DNA of 26,992 nucleotides from JACJYE01 sp964432875 (GTDB taxonomy: Bacteria > Bacteroidota > Bacteroidia > Chitinophagales > Saprospiraceae), in contig CAYSPJ010000069.1 in NCBI GenBank assembly GCA_964432875.1, positions 1-26,992 of the forward strand, read 5' to 3'. The notes beneath the pieces were generated by a model that was not told where the DNA came from, made no database searches, and saw nothing but the letters and a program-made list of their open reading frames with translations. Shown here in pieces: positions 15,313-23,856 of this stretch; position 1 is the stretch's first letter, and the number at the start of each line of letters is the position of its first letter. A program made the translations under genes and the position numbers.

Positions 15313-17529
15313 TCACTCTCCTCTCCCTTCCACAACCCATTCATCTGCAAAAATCCAGGCCGGCAGGCCGGCACCATGGTGCCAATAGGGCGCTGTCGCC
15401 AGATTGCGGGCCTGCACTTTGAGGTAGCGGGCTTGAAGCAGGGGGAATTCCAGTTTGAAATAATGCAAATCATTGATTTTGCTCTCCCGGCTCAGCGGGC
15501 GGGGGTTGGCAAGCTTACCCAGCGAGCGGAACTGCCGGTCTTCGCCCGCATAGAAGTATTCCACCTCTAGCGGCAAAAAAACGATGTGGTTGACCACTTG
15601 CAAGAAAGCCATCCCGCAGGAAGCGATCTCGCGCAAGGCCCCCAAGTCCAGTTCTGCTACTAAATCATTGCCCTCAAAACCAAGCCAGTTGGCGTAGAAA
15701 CTGGGGCCGCCGAAAGCACCATCAGCGAGGGCCTGCGGATCTTCGCCAGCGTATTTTTTCGGTTTAGTCAACAGCCTTACCGTTTTGCCTGCCGCCAGAT
15801 TAGGCGCCTGAGCACGCTCCAGGGTGAAGCGGTAATCGCGAGCGTATTGCTCTACGGTATAACCCGTTTCGTTGACTAACACGATACCATTCTCCGCACA
15901 AGTTTGAGCAAAAGCCTGCAGACGCTCTGGCAGCCAGCCCTCCCGCAGGGAGTAGCCCGGGCCGAGCCCCTTGCGGCAAGCTTCCAATTCCGCATAATCT
16001 ACCCCCAAGCGGGCACGCTGCACACGGCCCAACAGCAGATTATCGTCGGCGGCCAAGGCTTCCGCCTGATCCATCCAGCGGCTATACTGTTGTAGCAAAG
16101 AAGCGCTCAGGTAGCTGCCGAAAGCCTGAGACGGGTCGCCATAGAGGAAGAGGAAAAAATCGGGCGCTTTAGCTAGCTCCTCGTGCAGGGTGCCGAGGTA
16201 AGCCAAGATCGGCTCAGCGGCCGGGCCATAGTAATGGCGGCAGAAATCTTGCGCCAGCGAATCGGGGTCCAGCTCGGGGTCCCACAGCAGCTTGGCCATC
16301 AGATAAGAGCGCAGCTCAAACAGCTCGCTGGGGTTGCCGCTATGCTGTTCAAATACCCAGCGCGCCCCATTATCGCGGAACAACTGGATATTGGGCTGCA
16401 GGGTGTGAAAATTGGGGAAAGGCGCCAGGAAATTGGTAAACTGAGTGGTATAATCCCAGATCCGCAATTGCGCCCCCATCGCCCGCCAGGCAGCCAGGTC
16501 GGCAGCGAAATCCGTACATTTTCCTGCGATGGGGCCGCTGCGGTCGCATTCGATAGAACAGAGCGTAATCATCACATTTGCAGCGGGTTTAGTTTTGCCC
16601 GGGGCCCGGGTGTATTGGTAAGCCAGGGTCGTCACCGTCTTGTCCGGGAAATGGGCCGCCACCTGATTGACGAAGCGGAGCATGGTGCCGGCGGGCGAGC
16701 CTTCCTCTGCATCGGATTGGCGGCAGGCAGGGCATTCGCAGTACTGCGTATTGTCGTCCTGGCTCACGGAAATGGCCTGGGCCTCCGGGTGGCGGGCAAA
16801 GTGAGCGCGCACCGAATCGATTACGATTTGCAAAACCTCTGCCTTGCTCAGGCACAGCTGCGTTGGCAAGCGCTGATCGCCGCGCAGGGCATAGTACTCG
16901 GGATGCTCCTGGTAAAACTGGGCCTCCGGCAAAAAGCGATGGAAAGTATGCACCCGCGCATCGGGAGTATAGTAAGGGAAAGCCTCCGTAGTCACCCGCA
17001 GCTTGCGGGCAAAAGCCGGGTGGTCATAAAACAAGCGGGAATGCACCGTGCGGGTGGCGATGGGCGGTTGGTAACGATAATCCAGCTCCGTCGGCACGGC
17101 CAGGCTCTTCAACGCGGGCACCTGATCGCTTTGCGGATCCAGCCACCGGCAGCCGGCAAAACGCTCCAGAAATTCATAGATGGCATACCACAGATATTCC
17201 TCATCGCTGCCAGCGATGAGGAGGTTGCTTCCCTCGGTTTGAAACTTGATCCAGCCTGCATCCAATGGCCCGCGCCGGGTTTCTTCCGAGGCAATGCGCA
17301 AGCGCAGCACCGGGCCAAGTTGGGCAGCATCTGCGGATATCAGAGGGAGCAGCGCCCCCGTAGCTTGCCGCAGATAGCGCTGCAGCTCCTCCCCCGCTTC
17401 CCGCGCCGCCTCGCTCTCGATAGCGATTTGATAAGCGCTCTGCCCCGCCTGGGCGATAAGCATGCCTTGCTGCGCCGCGGCGGGCAGGGGCAGCAGGGCG
17501 GCAAACAGGCAGCAAAGCAGGGGCTTCAT
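15313..17529 (-). CDS. secreted DUF4838 glycoside-hydrolase-like protein
   Basis: This 738-residue protein starts with a signal peptide (MKPLLCCLFAALLPLPAAAQ). An ATG at 17550 would add seven residues. The frame stays open to 17706 only because it runs into the inserted element. The N-terminal 130 residues resemble the non-catalytic alpha/beta domain of GH20/GH67-type enzymes (EAAREAGEELQRYLRQATG, WYAIYEFLERFAGCRWLDP). The DUF4838 TIM-barrel-like region follows, with ISVSQDDNTQYCECPACR, RFVNQVAAHFPDKTVTTLAY and ARWVFEQHSGNPSELFELRS. The C-terminal 130 residues (LAAGKTVRLLTKPKKYAG, DLVAELDLG, YLKVQARNLATAP) look like a discoidin/F5-8 type C carbohydrate-binding domain. It probably acts on polysaccharide in the periplasm or outside the cell; substrate unknown. 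Confidence 0.82.
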   Translation of the reverse strand: MKPLLCCLFAALLPLPAAAQQGMLIAQAGQSAYQIAIESEAAREAGEELQRYLRQATGALLPLISADAAQLGPVLRLRIASEETRRGPLDAGWIKFQTEGSNLLIAGSDEEYLWYAIYEFLERFAGCRWLDPQSDQVPALKSLAVPTELDYRYQPPIATRTVHSRLFYDHPAFARKLRVTTEAFPYYTPDARVHTFHRFLPEAQFYQEHPEYYALRGDQRLPTQLCLSKAEVLQIVIDSVRAHFARHPEAQAISVSQDDNTQYCECPACRQSDAEEGSPAGTMLRFVNQVAAHFPDKTVTTLAYQYTRAPGKTKPAANVMITLCSIECDRSGPIAGKCTDFAADLAAWRAMGAQLRIWDYTTQFTNFLAPFPNFHTLQPNIQLFRDNGARWVFEQHSGNPSELFELRSYLMAKLLWDPELDPDSLAQDFCRHYYGPAAEPILAYLGTLHEELAKAPDFFLFLYGDPSQAFGSYLSASLLQQYSRWMDQAEALAADDNLLLGRVQRARLGVDYAELEACRKGLGPGYSLREGWLPERLQAFAQTCAENGIVLVNETGYTVEQYARDYRFTLERAQAPNLAAGKTVRLLTKPKKYAGEDPQALADGAFGGPSFYANWLGFEGNDLVAELDLGALREIASCGMAFLQVVNHIVFLPLEVEYFYAGEDRQFRSLGKLANPRPLSRESKINDLHYFKLEFPLLQARYLKVQARNLATAPYWHHGAGLPAWIFADEWVVEGRGE

Positions 17530-17557
17530 GATTTGGCAGTACAAGCTCATAAGTATT

Positions 17558-17765
17558 GTTTTTTCGTAACTATTTAGCATGGCGAAAAGCTGCGAGTTAC
17601 GAGCCACGAGCTGCGAGTTCTCTGCTATATCTCCAAGATTAAGTTTTGAAGTATATTGGAGAACGATTTTTCCTATGGTTGAAACTCGGCAACCTTCTTT
17701 CGCCAAGGCTGAACTCGCGACTCGAAGCTCGCGACTCGAAGCTAGCTAAATAGTTACGTTTTTTC
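17558..17765 (+). mobile_element. 192-bp MITE-like element, copy 2, with 8-bp target duplication
   Basis: The element proper is 17566-17757, in the same orientation as copy 1 and differing from it at two positions. Both ends here are perfect 13-bp inverted repeats (GTAACTATTTAGC). The flanking 8-bp direct repeats are GTTTTTTC (17558-17565 and 17758-17765). It is inserted between a lipoprotein gene and the start of the DUF4838 gene, and its left end is 37 bases from ATG 17529. The near identity of the copies implies recent movement. No transposase is encoded. Confidence 0.92.
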
Positions 17766-17795
17766 TATAGAGACAAAGCCTACCCCAACGCCCGC

Positions 17796-18509
17796 CTATT
17801 GTGCATCGGTGCGGAAGCTCTCCACTATCGCCGCGAACTGGCGGTGATAATCCTGCATGTCGTCATTAGGGAAAGCCAGATGCAAGAAGGGCAATTTATC
17901 CGGCAGGATAAATATCGCTTGCATGATCTGTGTCTCGTCGCCCGGTTTAAAAGCGCCAATCGTCTTCATATACAGCGCATTGCGTTGATTATCGACCAGC
18001 GGGCGGGGGAAGCGCTCCTCGCGGAAATGGGCCGGCAAATCCGTTTGCAGGTTGGGCAGCGGATAAGAAGCGGCACCGGATTGCCGCCGGGCATCCTCCA
18101 GCGTAGGCCCCTTGCCCTGGAAAACATCCACCCCGAAACTGACCACCGGGTGCTGCACTTCCTGGCCGGCATTAACCTTTAACACCAAACCGCCGAGTAT
18201 CTTATAGGTAGGCGTAGGCTTATTGCGCGCCACCAGGCTAAATAAATCCTCCAGCTTGTTGGCGGGCACCACGGCCCAGCGGCTGGTGTCGTAATCAAAA
18301 CCAAACCCGTATTGCGCGCTGTAAAACGTGGCTTCTGAGGCTGGCCCCAGAGGCTTTTTTGCTGCTGGAGCAGCTGCCGGGGCAGGGGCTGCCGCCTGGC
18401 TGACCGCTGGCTGGCTGGCAGTATCATTAGGCGCTGTCTTGCTATCGCTGCTGCATGAAAGCACTAAGCAGCTGAGTAAAAAAGTAGTGATTAGGGATCG
18501 CTGATACAT
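17796..18509 (-). CDS. putative lipoprotein, hypothetical
   Basis: This 237-residue protein begins at ATG 18509 with a lipoprotein signal (TTFLLSCLVLSCSSD; lipidated Cys near residue 18). The open frame to 18596 is not needed. A Pro/Ala-rich linker (about 35-60) leads to a folded domain of about 175 residues: ATFYSAQYGFGFDYD, then DDMQDYHRQFAAIVESFR at the end. The overall plan (a region beginning with a surface-exposed sentence such as YGFGFDYDTSRW and ending in an I-V-x-SFR helix) recalls PsbP-like/DUF1795 lipoproteins, but this is a loose resemblance. It would be anchored in the envelope. It lies downstream of the anti-sigma gene on the same strand with 105 bases between them, so cotranscription is possible but uncertain. 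Confidence 0.68.
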   Translation of the reverse strand: MYQRSLITTFLLSCLVLSCSSDSKTAPNDTASQPAVSQAAAPAPAAAPAAKKPLGPASEATFYSAQYGFGFDYDTSRWAVVPANKLEDLFSLVARNKPTPTYKILGGLVLKVNAGQEVQHPVVSFGVDVFQGKGPTLEDARRQSGAASYPLPNLQTDLPAHFREERFPRPLVDNQRNALYMKTIGAFKPGDETQIMQAIFILPDKLPFLHLAFPNDDMQDYHRQFAAIVESFRTDAQ

Positions 18510-18614
18510 CTTACACAATTGATTTTTATTGAAAAATGCCGCAAAATAAGCAATATGCTGCAGAGGCGCATAAACTGCCAGAGAAATACCGCGCACAGGA
18601 TGGATGCCTGGGCA

Positions 18615-19454
18615 TCATTTCACCTCCAGCCGCCCGGTCCACAGCGAGGCCGTTTGGCCTTTCTGGATCAGCCGGGCATAGTATAACCCTTTAGGCAGCC
18701 TCAGCTCCTGTTCAGCCAACATGCGGTAGGCTTTTTTAGCCGCAAAGGCTTGGATGCCGCTATCCTCATCGATCAGGGTAAGGGCTACGGGGAGGCGGGC
18801 CTGCTCCTGGCCAGCGGGCAAACGGTTGTCAAGCAAGAGCAATTCCAATTCGGGCGACGTCATAGCCGTGAGCAGCAGCCCGGCAAAACTCAGGCGCCAG
18901 CGCCCGGCAGCGCTGCCCGATAAAGCTTGCAGCGTGGGGCCATCCACCGTATAATAAGTATCTTTTTCTTGGGCAAGCTCTGCCTCCAGGGCGGGGTTGG
19001 GGTCGAAAGGCTGGCGCGTCGGCGCGGGGGGTACTGTTTCAGCAGCAGGCGCATCTTCTGGCGGTGCCGGCAACGGCTCGGCCTCGATGAGGGTGTCCTG
19101 GGTAGCAGCCGGCGGGCTGGGCACTACTTCCAGATCGGCGGGCTCATGGCGCAAATATTGCCAGAGCACCACTACTGCCAGCAAAGCCAGCAACAAGCCG
19201 CCGGTGCGGAAGAACCTCCTCCAGCCCGTAGCAGTGGCCGATGCCGGGAACTCCTTGGCCAGCTCGGCTACTTTGTGCCGGAAGGCCCGCTTTTCCCGAT
19301 CGGAAACCACCTGTTCCAGCCGGCGGTGCAGCTCCAGTTCGGCCGCCAGGCTCTGATCGGCAGCCAATTCTTGCTCGAACGCTTCGCGCTCCGAGGCCGA
19401 TAAGCGGCCGCCCAGGTAGGCTTCGATGCGTTCGTATAGCATTTCTTTTTCCAT
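18615..19454 (-). CDS. membrane anti-sigma factor
   Basis: The 279-residue protein has a cytoplasmic helical domain (residues 1-75) with ERIEAYLGGRLSASEREAFE and ELELHRRLEQVV, the pattern of Bacteroidota anti-sigma factors without a zinc site. One transmembrane helix follows (about 84-101: GGLLLALLAVVVLWQYL), then a Pro/Ala/Glu-rich linker (105-150) and an extracytoplasmic beta-rich domain (165-279) ending in KGLYYARLIQKGQTASLWTGRLEV. The last part resembles the fold of sorting-domain-like beta sandwiches. It lies 41 bases downstream of the ECF sigma gene, which it is expected to hold at the membrane until a signal releases it. The signal is unknown. Confidence 0.8.
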   Translation of the reverse strand: MEKEMLYERIEAYLGGRLSASEREAFEQELAADQSLAAELELHRRLEQVVSDREKRAFRHKVAELAKEFPASATATGWRRFFRTGGLLLALLAVVVLWQYLRHEPADLEVVPSPPAATQDTLIEAEPLPAPPEDAPAAETVPPAPTRQPFDPNPALEAELAQEKDTYYTVDGPTLQALSGSAAGRWRLSFAGLLLTAMTSPELELLLLDNRLPAGQEQARLPVALTLIDEDSGIQAFAAKKAYRMLAEQELRLPKGLYYARLIQKGQTASLWTGRLEVK

Positions 19455-19495
19455 CTGTTTATTCTTTTGAAGACAAGCAAGTTAGCAACTCCCGA

Positions 19496-20059
19496 TCAGC
19501 TTTGGTATTCTTCATAGCGCGGGTCGGCTTTTGCCTTTTCCAGCAAATTCTCCTTGCATTGAAATTTGCGCTTCTTGGCGTAGCCCACGCTGCCGAACCC
19601 CATGGCCTCCGCGATCTCCGCCATGCTCTTTTTTTCAAAAAATAATTCCAGCAAACGCTGGCAATCCGCGCCGATTTGCTGGAAGGCATCCCACAAAATC
19701 CGATTTTTTTCTTCTTCGAGGATAGCTGATTCCAGGTCGTCGTCACTGCTGAATTTGGGGTCATCAGGAATAGTTACCTCCGTGCGAGATTTCTTCTGCA
19801 AGCGGTTGCCCCACAAGTTGCGGCAAACGCCATACAACAGGGTCGAAAAAGCGCTTTTCAACTCAAAGCGCTCCTCGCGGCATTTCTCGAACAGCACGAC
19901 CAAAGCGTCCTGGAAAACATCTTTGGCATCATCGTGCGTGCCGCCGTTGCGGGTGATTAAGCTCGCTATGCGAGGCAAGAACTCGCGGTAGATTTGCCGC
20001 AGCCCGGCCGTATCTCCCGAGCGGATGGCGCTCAAGTGCTCTTGGTCAGTTTTTGCCAT
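19496..20059 (-). CDS. ECF-type RNA polymerase sigma factor
   Basis: The 187-residue protein shows sigma region 2 (about 20-95: LRQIYREFLPRIASLI, DDAKDVFQDALVVLFEKC, FSTLLYGVCRNLWGNRLQK) and region 4 (about 120-175: CQRLLELFFEKKSMAEIAEAMGF with a helix-turn-helix, then VGYAKKRKFQCKENL). Regions 1 and 3 are absent, as in ECF sigma factors. It directs RNA polymerase to a small regulon and is normally restrained by the anti-sigma encoded just downstream. It is divergent from the WD40-caspase pair, whose promoter lies in the shared 180-bp region. A -7 element (TAATTTTG) lies just upstream. Control of the caspase genes by this factor is an inference from position. Confidence 0.88.
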   Translation of the reverse strand: MAKTDQEHLSAIRSGDTAGLRQIYREFLPRIASLITRNGGTHDDAKDVFQDALVVLFEKCREERFELKSAFSTLLYGVCRNLWGNRLQKKSRTEVTIPDDPKFSSDDDLESAILEEEKNRILWDAFQQIGADCQRLLELFFEKKSMAEIAEAMGFGSVGYAKKRKFQCKENLLEKAKADPRYEEYQS

Positions 20060-20078
20060 GTTTTGCCTTTTGTAAGGT

Positions 20079-20086
20079 CAAAATTA
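20079..20086 (-). promoter_or_regulatory. -7 element of the sigma factor gene, in a shared divergent region
   Basis: On the minus strand this reads TAATTTTG, an exact TAnnTTTG, 20 bases upstream of ATG 20059. No TTG is seen at the usual distance. The divergent 20060-20241 region also has TGTAAC (20105-20110) and GGTAACC (20131-20137) on the plus strand, possible contacts for the ECF factor upstream of the caspase gene. That last point is weak. Confidence 0.35.
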
Positions 20087-20241
20087 GTAGTTTTTTCTTT
20101 TTTTTGTAACTTTCGGCAAAATGGCATCAGGTAACCTGTTCATTCATTCACAAATCTACCAATGACCTCAGTTCGCCAGCACGACAGGTATCTAATAGAA
20201 TGGCGGCGGCTAATGTCCTTAAACTCAAACAAACATCCAAC

Positions 20242-23200
20242 ATGCGTCTAATCACTTCTTTCTTCCTGTTTTTATCCCTTTGCGCCATGCTGCCAGGGCA
20301 AACGCCGCGCTTGGTAGTCCCCATGGGGCATACCAAGGAAATCGCTTCCATAGCTTTTTCGCCCGACGGCAAATACGTCTTGACCGGCAGTTGGGACCAC
20401 ACCGCCAAGCTATGGGACTTGGCGGGGCACGAACTCCTCACTTTCTCCGGCCACGAAGGCCCCGTCCTGTCGGTGGCTTTTTCGCCCGACGGGCAGTATA
20501 TCTTGACCGGCAGCGAGGATGCCACCGCCAAGCTCTGGGACTTATCGGGGCATACGCTGCGCTCTTTGAGCGGCCATGATAGCTGGGTCTTCTCCGTAGC
20601 CTTTTCCCCTGACGGGCAGGCCATCATCACGGGTAGCCGAGACAGGACCGCCAAGATATGGAGCCTGGCAGGGCGCTTGCTACAAACCCTCGCTGGGCAT
20701 GACAACCCGGTCCTATCGGTAGCCTTTTCGCCCAACGGGCAGCAGGCCCTGACCGGCATCAGCAACAATACCGCCAAATTGTGGGACATCAAAACTGGCA
20801 CAGTAATCCAGCAATTTAGCGGCCATAACGGGCCGGTCGAAGCGGTCGCCTTTTCTCCTGACGGGCAAAAAATCCTGACCGGTAGCAACGACAAAACCGC
20901 AAAGCTGTGGGAAACCAGCTCAGGAAAAGCGCTTCAGGACTTCGTGGGCCATACCGAGCCGGTCTGGCAAGCTATCTTTTCCCCCGATGGGCAGCAGGTG
21001 TTGACCAGCAGCGGCGACTATACCGCTAAACGCTGGGACCTAAACACCGGGCAGATGCTCCAGAATTATGCCGGCCATGCGGCCCCCGTCCGTGCCGCGG
21101 CATTTTCACCTAATGGCCAACAGCTATTGACTGGCTGCAAAGATGGCACAGCTAAACTCTGGGACTTGCAAGGGCGCGAGCTGCGGACATTTTTAAGCCA
21201 TGCGGCTACGGTCGAGTCCGTAGCCTATTCCCCCGACAGTCAACACATCATGGCGGGCAGCAATGACGGCACCGCCAGAGTTTGGGATATGCAGGGCCGT
21301 GAGCTACGGGTTCTTACCGGGCATAACGGCTTCATCGAATCCGTAGCCTTTTCCCCAAATGGGGAACAGGTTTTGACCGGTAGCCGGGACGGCACAGTCA
21401 AGCTCTGGGATAGAAAAACCGGAGCAGCGCGGCGTACCTTTCCCGGGCGGTCTGCCGTCCGTGCCGTAGCTTTTTCCCCTGACGGGCAAAAGGTCTTGAC
21501 TGGCGGCTGGGATAAATTGGCTAAACTCTGGGACATCCACTCTGACGCCCCTATCCAGACCTTCGCCGGCCATGCCGACGCGGTCTGGTCCGTGGCCTTT
21601 TCCCGAGATGGGCAACAGGTTCTGACTGGCAGCCGGGATCAAACCGCCAAACTCTGGGACATCCACTCTGGCGATACGCTGCGCACCTTCATCGGCCATC
21701 AGAACCCCGTCATTTCGGTCGCCTTTTCCCCCAATGGAAAGTCCATTTTAACGGGCGGCTGGGATGGCAATACCAGGCTTTGGGGCATCGATTCTGGCCA
21801 AGTGATCCAGGCCTTCGCCGGCAAAGCCGATGCCATCCGCGCGGCGGCCCTTTCCCCCGACGGGCTGACGGTGCTGACGGGCGACCGGGAGGGCGAAGTC
21901 ATGCTGTGGGGCTTAAGCGGGCGCGAGCCCCGGCAGCTCGCCGGCCATGCCGACGCCATCAGCGCGGCGGCCTTTTCACCAAACGGCAGGGTCGCCATGA
22001 CGGCGGGCACTGACCGGACCATCAAGCTCTGGAACACCCAAACCGGCAAAGAGATCGCCACCCTGGTCGCCATTGATCTGGATGATTGGGTTGTCACCAC
22101 CCCCGCTGGCCTTTTCGATGCTTCGCCCGGCGCCATGCGGCTCATGCACTTCGCCGTAGGCCTGGAGGCCGTCGAGCTGGAGCAGCTCAAAGAGCGCTAC
22201 TTCGAGCCCGGCCTGCTGGCCAAACTCTTGGGCATGAGCCTCAACCCCCTCCGCTCAGTACAAGACTTTGATGCCGTAGCGCTCTACCCGGAGATGTCAG
22301 CCACCTTAACCGCTGATAAACAGTCCGTGCAAGTCAATTTGAAACCTCGCAACGGCGGCATGGGCAAGCTCAGCGTCTTCGTCAATGGCAAGGAAATGGT
22401 GGAGGATGCCAACCCCGAGCGCAACGAACAGCTCCGCATCGACCTATCCAAATTCACCGCCTATTATCTGCCCGATGAGCCCAATCGGGTGAGCTTGCGC
22501 GTTTATAACGAAGACGGCTGGCTCAAAAGCATGGCTTTGAACCTCGAATATACGCCCCCTGCCAACCCCAACGAACGGCGCACCAAGGGGCTGCGCGCGG
22601 CGGCTGCACCAGCCGCAACCATTCCGCTTATGCGGGGTAAGCCCAGCCTCTATGCCGTTGTCATCGGCACGGCCAATTATGCCAGTGAACAACTCAAACT
22701 ACAGTTTGCCGACCTCGATGCGGCTGCTTTCAGCCAGGCCTTGCAAGCTGCTGCACCAAAAATATTTGAGGAGCGGGTAGATGTAACCCTGCTCAATACC
22801 GATGTGCAGGCCCTTGCCCGCCACGATATTGCCAGCAAAGCGACGATCGCGAAAGCCTTTGCGGATATCGCCGCCAAGGCCAAAGCCCAGGACATCCTCA
22901 TCGTTTACTTCTCTGGCCATGGGGTGACCTACGGCACCGCCGAGCAAGCCCAGTTTTACTATCTCACCAAGGACATCGCCAGCGAAAACCTCAGCGACCC
23001 GGAAATCCGGCACAACTACGCCATATCCTCGGAAGAACTGACCGAATGGATCAAAGCCATCCCCGCCCTCAAGCAGGTGATGGTCGCTGATGCTTGCAAT
23101 GCCGGCCAAATTGTAGAGGACCTCTTTGCCGGCCGCAAAGACCTCAACACCACCCAAGTGCGCGCCCTGGACCGCATGAAAGACCGCACCGGCATGTTCA

Positions 23201-23808
23201 TCCTTGCCGGCAGTGCCGCCGATAAGGCGAGCTACGAGGCGAGCCAATACGGGCAGGGGCTGCTTACTTTCAGCCTGCTCCAGGGCATGAGCGGCCTGGC
23301 CCTCACCGAAGATAAACGGGTGGATGTGATGACCCTCTTCCAATATGCCCGCGACCAAGTACCCGAGCTGGCCAGGGGGATCGGCGGCGTTCAAAAACCC
23401 GTGCCCCATTTCCCGCCCGATGGCAGCAGCTTTGATATCGGCATCGTGGATGAAAGCGTGAAGATACCCGTGGCGCAGGTCAAGCCCGTGTTTATCCGCA
23501 ACCAATTCCAAAACGACGCTACTTTTGGCGATGACCTGAAGCTCAACCAAGCCTTGGCTGACCACTTCCGCAGCATCACCGGCAAAGGGACCGAAGCGCA
23601 ATTGATCTATGTGGATGTGAGCAATTACGCTTATGCCTACTCCATCCGCGGGCGCTACACGGTGAAACGCGGCAAGGTGAGCGTACGTGGGCGCTTGTTC
23701 CGGGGCGATCAAGCAGTGGGGAGCGAGCTGTCGGCCTCCGGAAAGACGAATGCTTTACCCGCGCTGGTGAAAAATATCGCCGATCGGGCATGGGAGATGG
23801 CAAAGTAA
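20242..23808 (+). CDS. secreted caspase-like (C14) peptidase with 14 WD40 repeats
   Basis: The 1188-residue protein starts at ATG 20242 with a signal peptide (MRLITSFFLFLSLCAMLPGQ). Fourteen WD40 repeats follow (about residues 25-608), each with GH, VAFSPDGQ and LWD landmarks; this suits two seven-bladed propellers. A linker starts with DDWVVTTPAGLFDASPGAM (about 614), then an Ig-like segment with KLSVFVNGKEMVEDANPER. The caspase-like domain begins at SLYAVVIGTANY (about 802) and carries the His/Cys dyad: His893 in YFSGHG and Cys952 in VADACNAG. A C-terminal domain of about 190 residues, ending in WEMAK, has no family I recognise. The protein would act outside the cytoplasm, with the propellers sensing partners. 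It heads a pair with the gene 48 bases downstream. Proteolysis is inferred from the dyad. Confidence 0.9.
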   Translation: MRLITSFFLFLSLCAMLPGQTPRLVVPMGHTKEIASIAFSPDGKYVLTGSWDHTAKLWDLAGHELLTFSGHEGPVLSVAFSPDGQYILTGSEDATAKLWDLSGHTLRSLSGHDSWVFSVAFSPDGQAIITGSRDRTAKIWSLAGRLLQTLAGHDNPVLSVAFSPNGQQALTGISNNTAKLWDIKTGTVIQQFSGHNGPVEAVAFSPDGQKILTGSNDKTAKLWETSSGKALQDFVGHTEPVWQAIFSPDGQQVLTSSGDYTAKRWDLNTGQMLQNYAGHAAPVRAAAFSPNGQQLLTGCKDGTAKLWDLQGRELRTFLSHAATVESVAYSPDSQHIMAGSNDGTARVWDMQGRELRVLTGHNGFIESVAFSPNGEQVLTGSRDGTVKLWDRKTGAARRTFPGRSAVRAVAFSPDGQKVLTGGWDKLAKLWDIHSDAPIQTFAGHADAVWSVAFSRDGQQVLTGSRDQTAKLWDIHSGDTLRTFIGHQNPVISVAFSPNGKSILTGGWDGNTRLWGIDSGQVIQAFAGKADAIRAAALSPDGLTVLTGDREGEVMLWGLSGREPRQLAGHADAISAAAFSPNGRVAMTAGTDRTIKLWNTQTGKEIATLVAIDLDDWVVTTPAGLFDASPGAMRLMHFAVGLEAVELEQLKERYFEPGLLAKLLGMSLNPLRSVQDFDAVALYPEMSATLTADKQSVQVNLKPRNGGMGKLSVFVNGKEMVEDANPERNEQLRIDLSKFTAYYLPDEPNRVSLRVYNEDGWLKSMALNLEYTPPANPNERRTKGLRAAAAPAATIPLMRGKPSLYAVVIGTANYASEQLKLQFADLDAAAFSQALQAAAPKIFEERVDVTLLNTDVQALARHDIASKATIAKAFADIAAKAKAQDILIVYFSGHGVTYGTAEQAQFYYLTKDIASENLSDPEIRHNYAISSEELTEWIKAIPALKQVMVADACNAGQIVEDLFAGRKDLNTTQVRALDRMKDRTGMFILAGSAADKASYEASQYGQGLLTFSLLQGMSGLALTEDKRVDVMTLFQYARDQVPELARGIGGVQKPVPHFPPDGSSFDIGIVDESVKIPVAQVKPVFIRNQFQNDATFGDDLKLNQALADHFRSITGKGTEAQLIYVDVSNYAYAYSIRGRYTVKRGKVSVRGRLFRGDQAVGSELSASGKTNALPALVKNIADRAWEMAK

Positions 23809-23856
23809 AGACTGCCCGGCCGTATCCCCCTCAACATCAAAGGACCAAAAATCATT

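Noticed and set aside
17530..17706. N-terminal extension of the DUF4838 gene
   Set aside because: The extra residues are read from the inserted 192-bp element and precede a clear signal peptide; the start at 17529 (or 17550) is better.
18510..18596. N-terminal extension of the lipoprotein gene
   Set aside because: It would bury the lipoprotein signal that begins at ATG 18509.
20105..20137. Paired GTAAC motifs as a definite ECF promoter
   Set aside because: The spacing and the missing -10 partner do not allow a firm call, so they are only mentioned under the sigma gene's -7 element.
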